A DNA stretch of 64,000 bases from Chrysoporthe austroafricana (GCA_001051155.2 JYIP02000005.1:3534001-3598000), one strand, 5' to 3'; counted from the stretch's first letter, positions 43,793-56,000 are shown. Translations and numbers: made by a program. Notes: generated by a model not told the origin, from the letters alone.

Positions 43793-46523
43793 ATGGATGA
43801 CGTCTCGTCGTCAGCAGACGCCACTAGCCTCTCAGAGGGCAATTCCGGCCTTGGGTCAGGGCCTGCAGCAGAGTTGGCCCTGAGCCTGGGCGCCGGGCTC
43901 GGAGACCTCGACATCCCTCTCGGCTTTGCGGACCAGGCCTGCAAGGAATGTCGACGGCGCAAGTCCAAGTGCAACAAGGCCATACCGACATGCAACCTCT
44001 GCGTCAAGTACCGGAGACACTGTCTCTATGAGAAGCACTCGCGCACCCCGTTGACCAGAAAGTGGGTCTTATCCCCTACTTGGAGACCATATCCATATCC
44101 CCAAAACCGCCCTCCGTCCCATCGCCCGCGTCCGCCGTCACCGCTGACCACGAAGCCAGGCACCTGACTGAGGTCGAGGAGAGGCTGGAGAGGGCCGAGG
44201 CGCTGGTCCGCCAGATGCGCGCCCTCCTGCCGCAGCATCTTCTGTCGCAGAGGGGCGCTGCATCCGGCTCCAGCGCATCGCCGTCGCAGCGGCCAAATAC
44301 CACATCAAGCGACTCGTCCTTCGACTTTAGCAAGCTTGACCAGCCGGGCACGGCCTCGGGCTCTTCCGACGCCGCCAGGACGCCGTCGCAGGTCAAGCCC
44401 GAGCCTTCCGACGATGCGGCCCACGACAGTGAGTCTGCCCCGGGCCCCAGCTCGACGTCCGCGCACGCCGCCGCGGAACTCAAACCTCCCGAGTATCAGC
44501 TGCACCGCGCCGAGAACGGCAGGCTTGCTCCCTTCCGCGTGCCCCAGAGAGGCATGTCTACCATTCTGGAAACCCCGCCGGCCACCGACGACTTTGAGTG
44601 GGATGAGCAGGACGACATGGCGAGCCTCGCCGCCGCGCTGTCGCCGAACCCGAACGATCCGGACGACGCAGCTCTGGATGGCATGGCCTCGCTGTCGGTC
44701 GGCGAGAAGGAGGGCGGCTATCTGGGTGTAGCGTCCGGCGCAGCCTTCATCCGGCTCTTGGAGCCCAACATGAAGAGACGGACCTCCCAGGCGAGGTCGA
44801 GGCCCCCGTCGATGAGTTCTTACCCGTCCCTGATCCAGCAGCCAAATCCGAACCGGCAGATCGCCGACATCATGGTCGACGCTTATTTCAAGCTCTTCCA
44901 CCTGAGCTACCCCATCCTTCACGAGCCGACATTCCGGGCCCAGTTCTCCGAGGTCATCCCCCGGCCACACGGTGACTCGTGGCTTGTTCTCGCCTACGTC
45001 GTCGCTGCTATCGGTGTCTGGAGCTCGGCCAAGACGCCAGACAATCTCGACCTCCAGCTGTTCGCCCAGGCGCGGTCCATCCTGACTTTCAATTTCCTGG
45101 AGCTCGGCAACCTGACCCTGGTCCAAGCATTGACCCTCACGTCGAACTACCAGCAAAAGCGTGACAGGCCAAACTCCGCATACAACTACCTCGGTCTTGC
45201 AGTGAGGATGGCTATGGGCCTGGGGCTGCATAAGGAGTTCCAGGGCTGGAACATCTCGCCGCTGAACATGGAGATCCGCCGCAGGGTCTGGTGGTCCCTC
45301 TGCGTCTTCGACTGCGGTGCCACCATCACTTTCAGCAGGCCATTAACCTGGCCGTTCGACGGCGTCGAGGTGTCTCTGCCAAGAAACGTTCATGATAGGG
45401 TCGGTCCCACTCTGTCAACACGCATTGATCCAATATGCTAACATGCATGCAGGAACTCACACCGAATTCGCTCAACTATCCTGCTGAGACTTCAGACATT
45501 ACGCCCTACACCGCTGTTCGGATACAAGCGGCCTTCCATCTCGCCACAAATTACATCTACACCAGAGTGATCAGCAAACCCCTGCCGGGTGCCGAAGAGC
45601 TGGTGGAGCTTGATAAGGAGCGTATCGAGCCCTGGCTCAAGCAGATCCCACCCTGTTTCGCAGAGTCTGCGACCGTGCCGCCGAACTATACATTCGCGCA
45701 TGTGGGCCTGAGTTGGCGATTCCGAAACTTCCGCATCATCATGTACCGGCCCTTCGTGATCCGCAAGGCTTTTCGGGCTCGCGACGGTCGTCCGGATGAC
45801 GACTCGCCTGCGAGCTTGCATGCCTACAACAGCTGTCTGGCTGACGCCAAGTACTCCATCACGTCTATCAGCAACTACTGGTCCACCAACGAAAATACTC
45901 GGATGGCTGCCTGGTATGCTCTGTAAGTCATGCAGCCTTTCCCTGCATTACATCGAGACCACCATCTGACAGGACAAACTAGGTATTTCATCTTCCAAGC
46001 TGCGCTGATTCCCTGCATCTGTCTTCGAAACCTGCCGCTGTCCGACCAAGCTGCGGATTGGCGCCGTCAAATCACCACCGCCTTGCAGACCGTCGCCTCC
46101 CTGGCACCCGTCAACGTCAGCGCAGCACGATGTTACGGCGTGATCGCCGAGTTGTGTGGGCGCTACCTGGACAACGTCCCACCGCCGTTCCCGCAGGCCT
46201 CGCCCAACATGAACGCCGCCGACAACATCCCGTCGATATCGAGCCAAATGATGAACAGCCGCCACCACGGCAACGGAGGCGCACAGGCCCACATGCAGCA
46301 ACCCCAGGGCCCGTACCAGCAGCACATGGACGAGATGATGCTAGCCGTCGACGAGAGCCCGCAGACGCAGATGGAAAGCGTCTACCCCATGATGTGGCCC
46401 AACGTGCCGGCGTTCGAGGCGGCTGACCAGTTCATGGACGATGCGTGGATGGACTTTTTGGGGGCCGAAGGTGCTGCTGAGGGTGCCCACCCAGATGCGC
46501 AAAGACCCTGGTACGGCCAGTGA
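43793..46523 (+). CDS. GAL4/LAC9-like Zn2Cys6 transcription factor
   Basis: Four exons, 43793-44061, 44160-45399, 45453-45922 and 45983-46523, give 839 residues. The binuclear zinc cluster spans Cys50-Cys77 with spacing C-x2-C-x6-C-x6-C-x2-C-x6-C and basic RRRKSKCNK. Across the first intron the linker and dimerisation region reads TPLTRKHLTEVEERLERAEA, strikingly like the same region of yeast GAL4. A Ser/Pro-rich acidic stretch follows (about 130-330), then the fungal-specific regulatory domain: DIMVDAYFKLFHLSYPILHE, YLGLAVRMAMGLGLHKEF and RRRVWWSLCVFDCG. The tail is Gln- and Met-rich with an acidic end that could activate transcription. It is nuclear. In yeast GAL4 controls galactose genes, but filamentous relatives often control other carbon genes, so no target is claimed. 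Confidence 0.9.
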
Positions 46524-47642
46524 GCAGCACGTTGAGCAGCGGGCATCGTCGTCTTTGCCTCAGCTCAATGTCCTCACGCCCATCGCGTACTGCCTCCCAA
46601 CCGACACTACGTCTCCCTGGATTACCGTCGCTCGGCATCTGCAGAACGCCTCAAAAAAAGTTCAGTCGATCGACAAAAAGTCGAAAAATTTATTTACGCC
46701 CAGCCATCACTTGATGCTACTGCGCGCCCCTCTTTCGAGTTTGGTATGGGTATTTCTTTGCAGTGGACTCCAACCCAGGGGCGGCACGGTTGGCACTGTA
46801 TCTGGGGATCATCGGTTAAAGCACGGTAATTCAATGGAATGTCTCTTCTGGAGCGACTCGAACTCGCGGCCCTCCCATCGCAAGGCGATGGTGTTCCTCC
46901 AGTTCTGTCGATTTATGAGCGAACTCTCCGTTGAGCTAATCCCCCAACACGTACTGTCTCACCCGTTGGGAAACGGAGCTGTTAGTTGGGGTTATATATG
47001 GGATGAAAGTGGGCGGCTGCTCACTGTGGGTGGGGTTTCTGTGTGCGGACGGTCGACAGTTCAAGTCTGGGGCGCATCAACTTGGTTTTTTTGTGTTCTG
47101 GTTCGCTGCGAGACCTTGGGGGTTTGGGCACGCTTCCTCCCACCAGTCTGCGGCGCATGGTGTTTCTGGGTATACAGGAAGGATATGATATGGGATTTCA
47201 GCGTTGCTCTCACCAGGAGACCAAAATTCTTGCTGCCAGGTAGATATCGACACGGGTTCGGGCCATCAATGTAAGCATCTAAAGACTTTACTAAACAGGC
47301 GTTGTAACGACCTCTGATGGATATACTAGGTCGCTAATACGCCCCAGAGCCATGCTTCGTGCCCTCGCTTTCAGACGGGAAGATACGGTGACGGATATAC
47401 CATCTGTTAAACCCCGCCTCAGCTGATGGCGACGATCTCGAAAGCGGACTTAGAAGGTTCGTAACTGCGCAATCCCCGTCTCTAAAAGAACCATCTCTGC
47501 CCCTTGGGTCGAGCATCTGCAGCCACCTCAGCCGTCTCTCTTCCATCATCTCCACAAGATTCAACAGACACACCGACTGACCAACACCCAACCACCCAGA
47601 AGCCATCTGTACCTCTAACCCCCTCGGCCCACCACCGCCATC
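46524..47642. other. Intergenic region
   Basis: 3' flank of the GAL4-like gene and promoter/leader of the SnoaL-like gene. The last ~130 bases before 47643 are C- and A-rich as in fungal leaders. A segment near 46850-46915 superficially resembles a minus-strand tRNA but fails pairing. Confidence 0.55.
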
Positions 47643-48149
47643 ATGGCCCAAGAATCCACACGCATGCGCACGGCAAAGTCATACATGGCCCACTTCGCCA
47701 CCCTCGACGCCGCCCTCCTCGCCTCCCTGCTCGCCCCGGACTACGAGCACGTCATGGCGCCCGCGTCCCTCGGCCTACGGCCCATGACCCGCGAGGGCTT
47801 CCTGCGGCACAACGCCGACCTGCGCAGGGTCCTCTCCGGGTTCCCCGTCGCCGCCAGGCAGCACATCGAGAGCGAGGCCTCGAACGGCGTCGTGGTCTGG
47901 GCCACGGCCAGGGCGGCCTTCCGCGACGAGATCGTGCGGGGGCTCGCGGCGGAGGAGGGCGTCGCGGAGGCCGCGTGGGAGTACGAGGGCGAGTACGTGT
48001 TCATGCTCGAGATGGAGGAGGGCGGGGCCCGCGTGCGGCGGTGTGTGGAGTTCCTGGATAGTAAGAAGACGGAGGGGATCTTGGCACTGATGAGGCGGGC
48101 GAGGGAGTGGGTGGACCGGTCGGAGGGGGGTGGCAAGGGGACGGCGTAA
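47643..48149 (+). CDS. NTF2/SnoaL-like small protein
   Basis: An intronless 168-residue frame from an ATG in good context (CATCATGG). The layout fits the NTF2-like cone fold seen in SnoaL-like proteins: an N-terminal helix pair (RTAKSYMAHFATLDAALLAS), LLAPDYEHVMAPASLG, MTREGFLRHNADLRRVLSGF, then beta strands ending with GEYVFMLEMEEGGARVRRCV and VEFLDSKKTEGILALM. In fungi such proteins are often small cytosolic enzymes or ligand-binding proteins of unknown substrate. Some sit in biosynthetic clusters, but no cluster is seen here. The C-terminal ~15 residues are basic and Gly-rich. Confidence 0.75.
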   Translation: MAQESTRMRTAKSYMAHFATLDAALLASLLAPDYEHVMAPASLGLRPMTREGFLRHNADLRRVLSGFPVAARQHIESEASNGVVVWATARAAFRDEIVRGLAAEEGVAEAAWEYEGEYVFMLEMEEGGARVRRCVEFLDSKKTEGILALMRRAREWVDRSEGGGKGTA

Positions 48150-48380
48150 GGGAGTTGGGGGTCGGCATCGGACTTTTGATATCAGCGCGTCTGGGACGCT
48201 GATGAGATGGCTGGAGACATCACGAGAGGATCCAGGGGGCGGCCACTATAAGACAAAGTCGTTTGGCTGAGGAGATGGAGCCAGCGTTACGTGAGGAAGA
48301 ACAAATCTGAGTCTTCGATAAATGTTACACTCGTGCCCGTGTCGTTTTCACCACCAGTACTCCCGTAGCGGACACAGGTC

Positions 48381-49214
48381 TCAACCTTCCGTGGTTGGGT
48401 TCGTCTCCGCCTCGGCCTCATCGTCGCCTTGGGCTAAACTTGCCTCTTCAGTCATTTCATCTTCACCCTCTAGACAGTGCCCCGTCACAAACACAGCAGC
48501 GAACCCGCTCTTATCCTCGTCGACATCAGTCATCTCCGTAGTCATCGTCACCTTGGCGCCGCCCCGCACCCACAAGCCGGTCGTCCACGTCGACTCCTCC
48601 CCAGCCGACCAAGAGTGCTCTTTGCCATCGCCAGAAAACGAAATTTTAGCCTTCGGGTTCACCCACACGGGATACAGGAAGGTGTCCGTCTGGTGCGCCA
48701 GCAAGTCGGCGCTCCTCGCCTGGGCCCCGAGCACCATCACCACGACGGCGCCGGCCCCCGTCGGGTCGAACCGGCTCCGGCCCGCGGCGCCGGGCACCTC
48801 CGCCACCATCCGCCAGAGGTCCACGAAGACGTGGCGGTAGACGTCGTAGATGTCCTCGCGCCACGGCGACAGCGCGCTCCGGGGGTCCGGCGGCGCCGCG
48901 CCGGCCGCGAGCGGCGGGTCCGCCACGAGCGGCAGCCGCGTGTGCGCGAGCCACAGCCCGTGGTCCCAGCGCGCCTCGGGCGGGTCGTCCGTGATGCCGT
49001 TGCCGAGCGCCTCGCACACGGCGCGCAGGCACTCCTGCACCGCGGCCGGGTCCGCGAGCTCCGCGGGCGCGAGCGGCGGGTCGACCAGCCAGGCGCGCCG
49101 CAGCATCGTCGCGACCTGGCGGAGGGCGTGGTTGGACGAGAAGTCGAGGGTGAGCAGGTCCGGCCGCGCGGCCGCGCCGGCCTGCGCGGCGCCTGCTTGG
49201 TAGTCGGCTGACAT
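48381..49214 (-). CDS. Hypothetical protein, paralogue of the C-terminal half of the 50-52 kb gene
   Basis: An intronless 277-residue frame from the ATG at 49214. Most of it aligns by eye with the C-terminal part of the neighbouring gene. Shared segments include FSSNHALRQVATMLRRAWL versus FSSNYVFHQVSTIFRRALL, ELADPAAVQEC versus ELADPPAVQEC, NGITDDP, and WREDIYDVYRHVFVDLWRMV versus WQWDIYDVFYYVYADISRVL. Only this copy retains the tail that starts WVNPKAKISFSGDGKEHSWS, a likely beta-rich end domain, followed by an acidic C-terminus. GC content is far higher than in the paralogue. No known domain is recognised. It may be a gene fragment kept as an ORF or a functional short paralogue. Confidence 0.6.
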   Translation of the reverse strand: MSADYQAGAAQAGAAARPDLLTLDFSSNHALRQVATMLRRAWLVDPPLAPAELADPAAVQECLRAVCEALGNGITDDPPEARWDHGLWLAHTRLPLVADPPLAAGAAPPDPRSALSPWREDIYDVYRHVFVDLWRMVAEVPGAAGRSRFDPTGAGAVVVMVLGAQARSADLLAHQTDTFLYPVWVNPKAKISFSGDGKEHSWSAGEESTWTTGLWVRGGAKVTMTTEMTDVDEDKSGFAAVFVTGHCLEGEDEMTEEASLAQGDDEAEAETNPTTEG

Positions 49215-50029
49215 AGTGTCTTAGGAATCGTCGCACGAGCTACGGTGGTCGTTGTTGTCCCTGCGTGCGGGGAGTCGCCTCAGAGGCCGCCACCCTCTCT
49301 CCTCCCTCCGCTGGAGATGTCTTCCTTCGGCAAGGGGAGAAACCTTCTATGCGGTCAGCCCGTCGTGATTGGGTCGGGTCTCCGCAGCCACGCACGAGTT
49401 TACGTCTTGGCTGATCAATACCGATTGCGTGCAGGATCATGATTTGGAGAGCCTCTTGCCTGCTTCTTGCTGGCAACTTTGGCTGTTGTCTAAGGAATAC
49501 CGCTTGACTTGTTATAGCACTTATCATTGACCAAAGCAGTCTCCGAGGCTTGACTATGCGCCAATAGTGAAATATGAATGCGATCGATTCCAGACATTAT
49601 GCCCTTCACTAACGATTCTTCAAAATGGAAGATATGTTCTGTGCTCTATAGGCCGCAGATATTAACTTAATACTGAATCGGTTGAACTCCATAACCCAAA
49701 CCAAGTGTTTTAGCAGTCTAGCATTAACGTTCTCTAACGTTGACGATTCAAAGAGAATACGAATTCTAATTTGTTTTCATGCAACCATTTGCAGTAATTT
49801 GAGACCGAGAATCTAGATATTGGTCAGACTAGCGTAAGCAGCCCGTTCATGTAATATATGTAACATATATCCATACCAAATTTAGAAGGCTGATAGACTA
49901 GGATATATCTCAAACGGAAGCAACAGATCTCGTACTTCTCTCAATCGCCTAATATTATAACCTCAGCTGCCAGTATGCCCTCCGGGGACTTCTTCACAAC
50001 GCTGTGAAATGAAATCGTAGCCCCCGGGT
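49215..50029. other. Spacer holding a decayed partial copy (see 49670-50029)
   Basis: Between the two paralogues. The right part is the pseudogene listed separately. The left part (49215-49670) is the upstream region of the short paralogue, with no other gene. Confidence 0.6.
49670..50029 (-). pseudogene. Decayed partial copy of the STAND-N gene's middle region
   Basis: Read on the minus strand, this matches the 50.5-50.73 kb part of the intact gene. A VVKKSPEGILAAEVI segment is followed by an ILGD-like stretch with stops, then an FRL-Y-L--QPS-FG region. The DNA match is evident: ACTTCTTCACAACGCT, GAAGGCTGAT, AACGGAA-AATAGATCTCGTA-TTC. Most differences are transitions and the segment is AT-richer, consistent with repeat-induced point mutation or neutral decay. 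It is joined directly to the 3' end of the upstream gene near 50010, where a PYSAWVNPGATISF frame runs into VVKKSPEG. This suggests an unequal tandem duplication. Confidence 0.65.
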
Positions 50030-51981
50030 TTACCCATGCGGAGTACGGAAGGTTGCCGTCCAGCGCGCCAGCATATACGCCTTCCTCATTTCGGCTCCGA
50101 GCACTATTAGCAGGACGGCCCTAAGTTTGATCGGATCGAACCAGCTCCGTCCTGTAATGCTGGAAATCTCTTTCAGTACTCGCGAGATATCTGCGTAAAC
50201 GTAATAAAAGACGTCGTAGATGTCCCACTGCCACGACGACGACAGCATCCTCCGGATGTCCGACGGCTCGTGGTCCCAGAACCACTGCGCCGGGTCATCC
50301 GTAATGCCGTTGCAGATGGCCTTGTAGATAATGCAGAAGCACTCTTGCACCGCGGGCGGGTCTGCGAGCTCCGCGGCCGCGAGCTGCAGGTCGGCCAGCA
50401 AGGCGCGCCGGAATATCGTCGAGACTTGGTGGAAGACGTAGTTGGACGAGAAGCCGACGGTGCGCAGCAGTCCAGTGTCAACATCCTCAAATGTTTTCGA
50501 TTCAAAGCGAAGCCATGTCTTGCATGTCAGGGCCATAATTCTGACTGGTGGGCGGACCCCGGTAAGCAGCCTGTTCATGTGATATGACATGTAATGTATA
50601 TCCACACCAAAGTCAGAAGGCTGATGGGCTAGGACATATTTCAAACGGAAATAATAGATCTCGTATTTCCCTCGATCGCCCAACATTATGACCTCAGCTG
50701 CTAGAGTGCCCTCTGGGGACTTCTTCACAACGCTCTGGGCAGTCCACATATGAGGTATGGGCACCTCATTAGGATCCCGCATGAGTTCGACAGAGTGTGA
50801 AGGGGCGGAGACGACGTCGACATCGAGGCAGTCATTCCAGACCTGCGTTATCAACGGTCTCGTCGTCGAAGGAGTCGTCCGCTGGCCTGCGGTTATGAAG
50901 CGACGACTACCCGTAGACGTTTGTGGTTGACGGTCACCTATCAAAGAGGCGGCAGCGGCCAGATGACTGTGAATGAGGAGCTGTCTGATGATGTCTCTAA
51001 CCCGGTCTAGAGCGTAGCCTGATAATATTAGCAGATTTAGAGCTCATAGCATCGCCAATGACTGTCGGTAGCAGATCCATCGCATACGTGGGTGGAATGA
51101 AGATGTTCTCATGGATCGACAACACCTCAATCGCGCCATTCTGGTGCTGCAGCGGATAGGTCTTCTCAATTATTGCCGCTTGACATGCCTCTAAAAGAGT
51201 CGACTCGTTTCCTGTGTCACTGGTGGGCTGGCGTAGAGCCAGTGAGCCGATAGGTCGTTGGCGGGTGGATTCGAGACGACGGAGTCTGGCACCGCGAGCT
51301 GCTCCTGGGCCGAGTCCCCTGAGGTTCGATTGGTGCAAAGCTTGGTTTTGAGGCAGCGTGGGCAGACTATCGATGAAGTCTCCCACTTTTTTGGTGGCCT
51401 CGGCTATCTTGTTCACCTCTGCGCGGGTCGCGAAAACTTGATCTCGTATGACGACGTCGGTCGTTCTGGACATTGTCAGCGAACAGTCGCCGTACGAACA
51501 CTTGCATAGCTCACCTTCCGACTAGCGACAGGACGTTGCTCATGTAATTACTCAATCTGTGGAGCCGGAGGCATGAATCCTCGACCTTTCGTTCCTCGAA
51601 CACCCATCGGAGATTGCTGGCCTGTTGGCGAAAGAGAGAGAGCCAGTTGTTCTGTGCAGGCGGCTCCACGTCTCGCACCAGGTTCTGTAGGAGCCTGAAC
51701 TCATGGTCCAGGAGTGTCAAGATCTGCTCGACTTGTGGCAGTGTGTGTCCATTGTTCGCAGCAGCGCCGGAAGCCTCGAGCCCCTGGAGAAAGATCTGGG
51801 CGTGGACGATGCTCGTGGTCGCTAGTTTGATCTCGCATAGAAGACGGGACGCGGCGGAGGGGGCAGTCCTACAGCGGCTGAAGAGATCGATCAGATACGT
51901 TCCAGCGCGAAAAGCCATGTCAGCCAGATCGATCATGGCAGCCACATTCGCTGAGAGAGAAAGCGACGCAAGAGCTGCCAT
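50030..51981 (-). CDS. Protein with fungal STAND N-terminal domain and uncharacterised C-terminal region
   Basis: A tentative three-exon model (51981-51515, 51465-51088, 50996-50030) gives 603 residues. The first 156 residues, beginning MAALASLSLSANVAAMIDLA, have the hydrophobic-helical layout of the N-terminal domain found on many fungal STAND (NLR-like) proteins. The AG|GTGAGC...GTCCAG intron joins LVGR to TTDVVIRDQV cleanly. The second intron is uncertain: a stop in frame after 51003 requires one, and GTATGC at 51087 with GTTAG at 50997 keeps frame, but other pairs are possible. The C-terminal part has a YEIYYFRLKYVLAHQPSDFG segment and the region shared with the 48.4-49.2 kb paralogue. 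It ends early at RTPHG by a frame change. No NACHT/NB-ARC or repeat domain follows, so any role in self-recognition is speculative. Confidence 0.5.
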
Positions 51982-53000
51982 ACTGGCCGGCTTCGTCTCT
52001 GAGAATGCGCTTGGTATTCTGTCATGAAATTTGAGTCGAGTGTCAGGAACATAAATGACGGTTGCCTACTTCCGAGGTAGACAAGAGAGGAAGCATGGCG
52101 GGGAGAGGTGGCAGTAGAACTAAGAGGCATTGCCCGCTACCTTATGCTGTACGACGGCCAATTAGTGCTGTGCCTCTGCCCATGCATGTAGAATAAGAGC
52201 TACAGGTACCAGCCGACTCGCATTTGAAGAGCACGAAAGCCGCCAGTCACAGTCGTGAAAGCGTTGGCTGCGAGGCGTTGGAATGACTAGACATCGTCTG
52301 CATAGAGGCACAGCCTCGATGCACGAGGATGGTCCGCCAATGTTTATTCGGCAAGACATCAGTTTGGAGCACACAGCAACTTCAGAAGGTAGCGAGGCGC
52401 TGTGTGCCCGATCTTTTTCAGTTGTGCCAATGAGAGTTGGTGTCCATGACATGGTGTGGCTCTATAGCCAATTCGGAGGTAGCCCTTGCATGGTGTGGCA
52501 TCAATCACCCACCTAGCTTTTCGATCCTCTTCTTGATGAACTTGATGTGATCTTCGGGTACCTGAGGGTACTCAGAGCTATAGGCTGACCCAAATTGTCA
52601 AAAATGACCTTGATAGCCCAGTCCTCTACGACTTCCATAGTTGCTACCATAGTCACTGGATGTCACTTCACTGGGAGTTGACCGGTGATCCCGTAAAAGA
52701 AGAAGGGGTAAAAGAAGAAAGAAAAAAAATCCACAGAAGAATATGTTCCTGAGTATTCGGGTCGGTAACATAACTCTTCTCTTGCCGCACCGTTGTTCTC
52801 AGCCTCGACTGCAGCAGGCATAAAAATCCCCACGAGCTCCTCGTAGCGTTGATCGTTACCTGCTCGACTCTGCTGTCATTCTAATACCAAAGAGATATCG
52901 AACCGAATTCATACTCAGGAGGCTCAAAATCACGCGCTCATCCAAACGTATCATCATGATATCCGAAAGGCCATTGTCCAAACGCCTAGCATCCAGTTAC
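51982..53000. other. Intergenic region with a possible gene relic
   Basis: Near 52503-52650 the minus strand reads MEVVEDWAIKVIFDNLG and, after a frame change, SSEYPQVPEDHIKFIKKRIE. This looks like the end of a larger coding sequence, now isolated. The rest is promoter/leader of the STAND-N gene and 3' flank of REV1, with an A/G-rich stretch at about 52690-52735. Confidence 0.4.
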
Positions 53001-56000
53001 TCAAAACACCATTGGCCCAAGGCCTCTCTCACTCAATGCGCTCTGCACAGCATGCTTGATACCGGCCAGAGCTTCTCTCCAGCCCTTCCTCCCCCTATCC
53101 AGTCCAGCAGATCCATCCTCCTCCTCTTCGACAATCCAGTCAAGCCACCTTACCAACCTCCTCACCTTTTCCATGTCTCTCTCTTCGGTGACGACGCGCG
53201 CGAGGTACTTCTCAAGCACTTCCACATCAGCGCTGTGCGGGCCCTCGTCCTTCGTCTCTCGGTGCCATGCGCTCAACATGTCCTTCACCTCTTGGACCGA
53301 TGTCATCGATGTTGCTGGGAATGCGACCTTGGGCGGCCGATTCGGAAAGGCGATCGTGGTCTGCCCACCACTCATCGTGCTTGCCCGACCGGCAGCACCG
53401 CGCCGTCCTGAACCTTGTAGATCCAGGCCAAGTCCGGCCGTCTGAGCTAGCTTCCGCCTGCGATGGTCTGCTATGACCTCCTTCCGGACTTCCTCAGGCA
53501 GCTCAGCCAAGAATGTGGGGTCAAGCTCTTCGATCTCGTCAACAACGTTCTCGACCGCTGCTCTCCTGTTACCCACGGCGACGAAGTTTGTCTGTACTCG
53601 CCCAGCAGTGGCATCACGCTGTCTCTCGCGAGTCCGGCTCAGCATGCCTCGTATCCCGCCTCGGCCCTGCTTAGCTGGACTCTTCTTGGGCTGCGGACGA
53701 AGACTAGCCCTGTCTCTGCGTGGGGTTTGTGGCTGGGCAGGGCCAGTCTGCCCACGTCTTTGACCATAGGAAGCCAAAACTTCCTCCTTCACGTCATCTG
53801 GGAGAGCATTGAACACTTCAGGATCGATATCGGGTGGGATCTCGTTATCCATAACGGCAGGGCTTTGATCTCGAGACTCAGATCTGGACGCTTCTGACCG
53901 GAAAGCAGGGGACTGCTCCCGCGACAAGCCTGCGCCAGACCCGAGCCGCTTTTGTTGAGCCATCAAGCGGCTGCGAATGTCCTGTGGTAGTTCTGCTATG
54001 ACAGCAGCGTCCGGATTTGTCGGCATGATGAACTGCGTCCCCATCATATTCAGTGGCGTGCTGGCTTTTTCATCAGCCTCGTTAGCTCTTGCCAAAGCGA
54101 GGGCTGGATGAATAGACGAGTGCTTTGGTTTCCGGGGAGTCACAGGATCTTCCGCGATGGGATCATCAGTATCTTTCTGTCTCGCCTGATGATCGGTTGT
54201 TTTCGACTGCTCAGGACTGTCAAAATCCGATATATCATCAGCACCTTTCGGCGGAGGCGCTATTGGCTTTCTTGGTGTGGAGATCCCAGAAGTAGTGGCG
54301 AAGGCGCCGAAACTCAGCCTCTTTTGGCTCCCTTCGGGCGGCGCAGACGCCTTGATGGGTTCCAATTTCTGAAGCTGTACACCCAAGCCTCGTAAGTCGC
54401 CTGGACTGAATTTGAAAGACCGTAGGATGGAAACAGCCTCTTTTCCAATAGTCTGCGCATTATGCGTAGCGACTCCGAATATAGAGCTCTTGTTGAATGT
54501 GTCACATTTCCCATGACCCAGGTGCTTCGCAGGGTCTAAGGGTGCGTCGAGGGACCTACGCATGATCTTCATGGTGAAATGCTTGCCTTTGACACCCTCG
54601 TTCAAGAGCCTCCTCTCAAGCTCCTTGGACAGGTTCATGACGAACTCTTCTGCCTCTGGCTGGTTGATAAAGCGGATGCCCCAGCTGACCTCCGCAGAGA
54701 CGGATTTTCGCACGGGCTGGTCTCCCACTTCGGCGCGATCGATGCCTCTGGAGTACTCCCAGAGCTTTTCTCCCGTCTTTGGTCCTAGGAGAGACACTAG
54801 ACGTTCTTTTGAAGTATCCCGGATGTCTCTGACAAGTCTGATATCGGCCTCTTCCAGCTTCCCGCCAATGCTGTAAGCAACACCGGGAAGGTTTTCTACT
54901 TTTAGTTCGCCTAGGAACTCCAGAATTTCCTCTGGCTTGATCTGGTACTGACCAGCAGGTTTAGCTCGGCGGAGAGCAACCTTCGCCAGCAAAATATTGC
55001 CTCCGATGCCAACAGACACATTGCAACCGGTCTTGTCCTTGATCCGCGCCCGCAAGTCGGTAGCAATATTGTTGGCCTTTTCCTGCTCCCTCCACATACT
55101 CCCTCCAGAGACACCATGGCCGTCAGATCCTGAAGTGTTCAACACGAGCGAGGTGATGTCGACTAGAGCCTCATCAATACTGACGCTCTGCACGACACCG
55201 CCCACCTCTAGTATCGCTTCATAGAAAAGTCTGCTGGCGTCTTCGTACGCCGGAAAGTCGTATGGCAAGACTTTGAGATCCGCACACATTTCCAGTGCCA
55301 ACTTCATCCACATGCCATTCTTGACACCGAATCTTCGCGCCGGGTAATTGCAGGAAGCGATTTCCGATCCGGTGCCAGTGCCGTGCGCCACCACAGCGGG
55401 CTTGTCGATATACTCCGGAGCACTTTTCAAGGAAACGGCACAGAAAAAGCTGTCGAAATCGACATGCATAATGTATCGTCGCGCTCCGGGGCGGCGCTTG
55501 ATGACCTTGTTTGACCCAGCGCTCTTCTCGTTGGCAAGCCTCTGCATTCTTGATTTCAGTTCCGCTTTCCATGTCGAAAGATGGTGTAAACGACTTTGAT
55601 CGTAGTAATGCTGAATGAAAGCCGGATTTGCAGTGGACGACTTCCTTAGCTTTGGATCGGATAGGAGCCAGGCATTGTGCTCCTCAGAGGTCATCGGCTT
55701 CTCGTGAGCGCTGTCAGACGTTCCTTTCTCGGGATCTTCTGGAGGCTCATCAGGATCTGTCGAGGTATCTTCCTTGATGTTGGCAGGGCCAGGCTCCTCT
55801 ACACCTGGTTCGTCGACTTGCATGGGCTCTGCCTGGTGGTCCTCGGCGTGGATGTCATCCTTAGGCGGGGGCATTAGGGCCGGGGACGAGATCCCCGAGC
55901 CCGAGCCACCAGTTTCGCCCAGAGCCTGGTCATCATAGTCATCTTCGATACTTTCAAAAGGCTGAAACCTCGACGATGTGGGTTTTGATGGCGTAGGATT

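Noticed and set aside
46836..46920. tRNA-like segment on the minus strand (GAGTTCGAGTC with a CATCG/CGATG hairpin)
   Set aside because: The T-stem pairs poorly, no proper anticodon loop or acceptor stem forms, and the D-arm match is weak.
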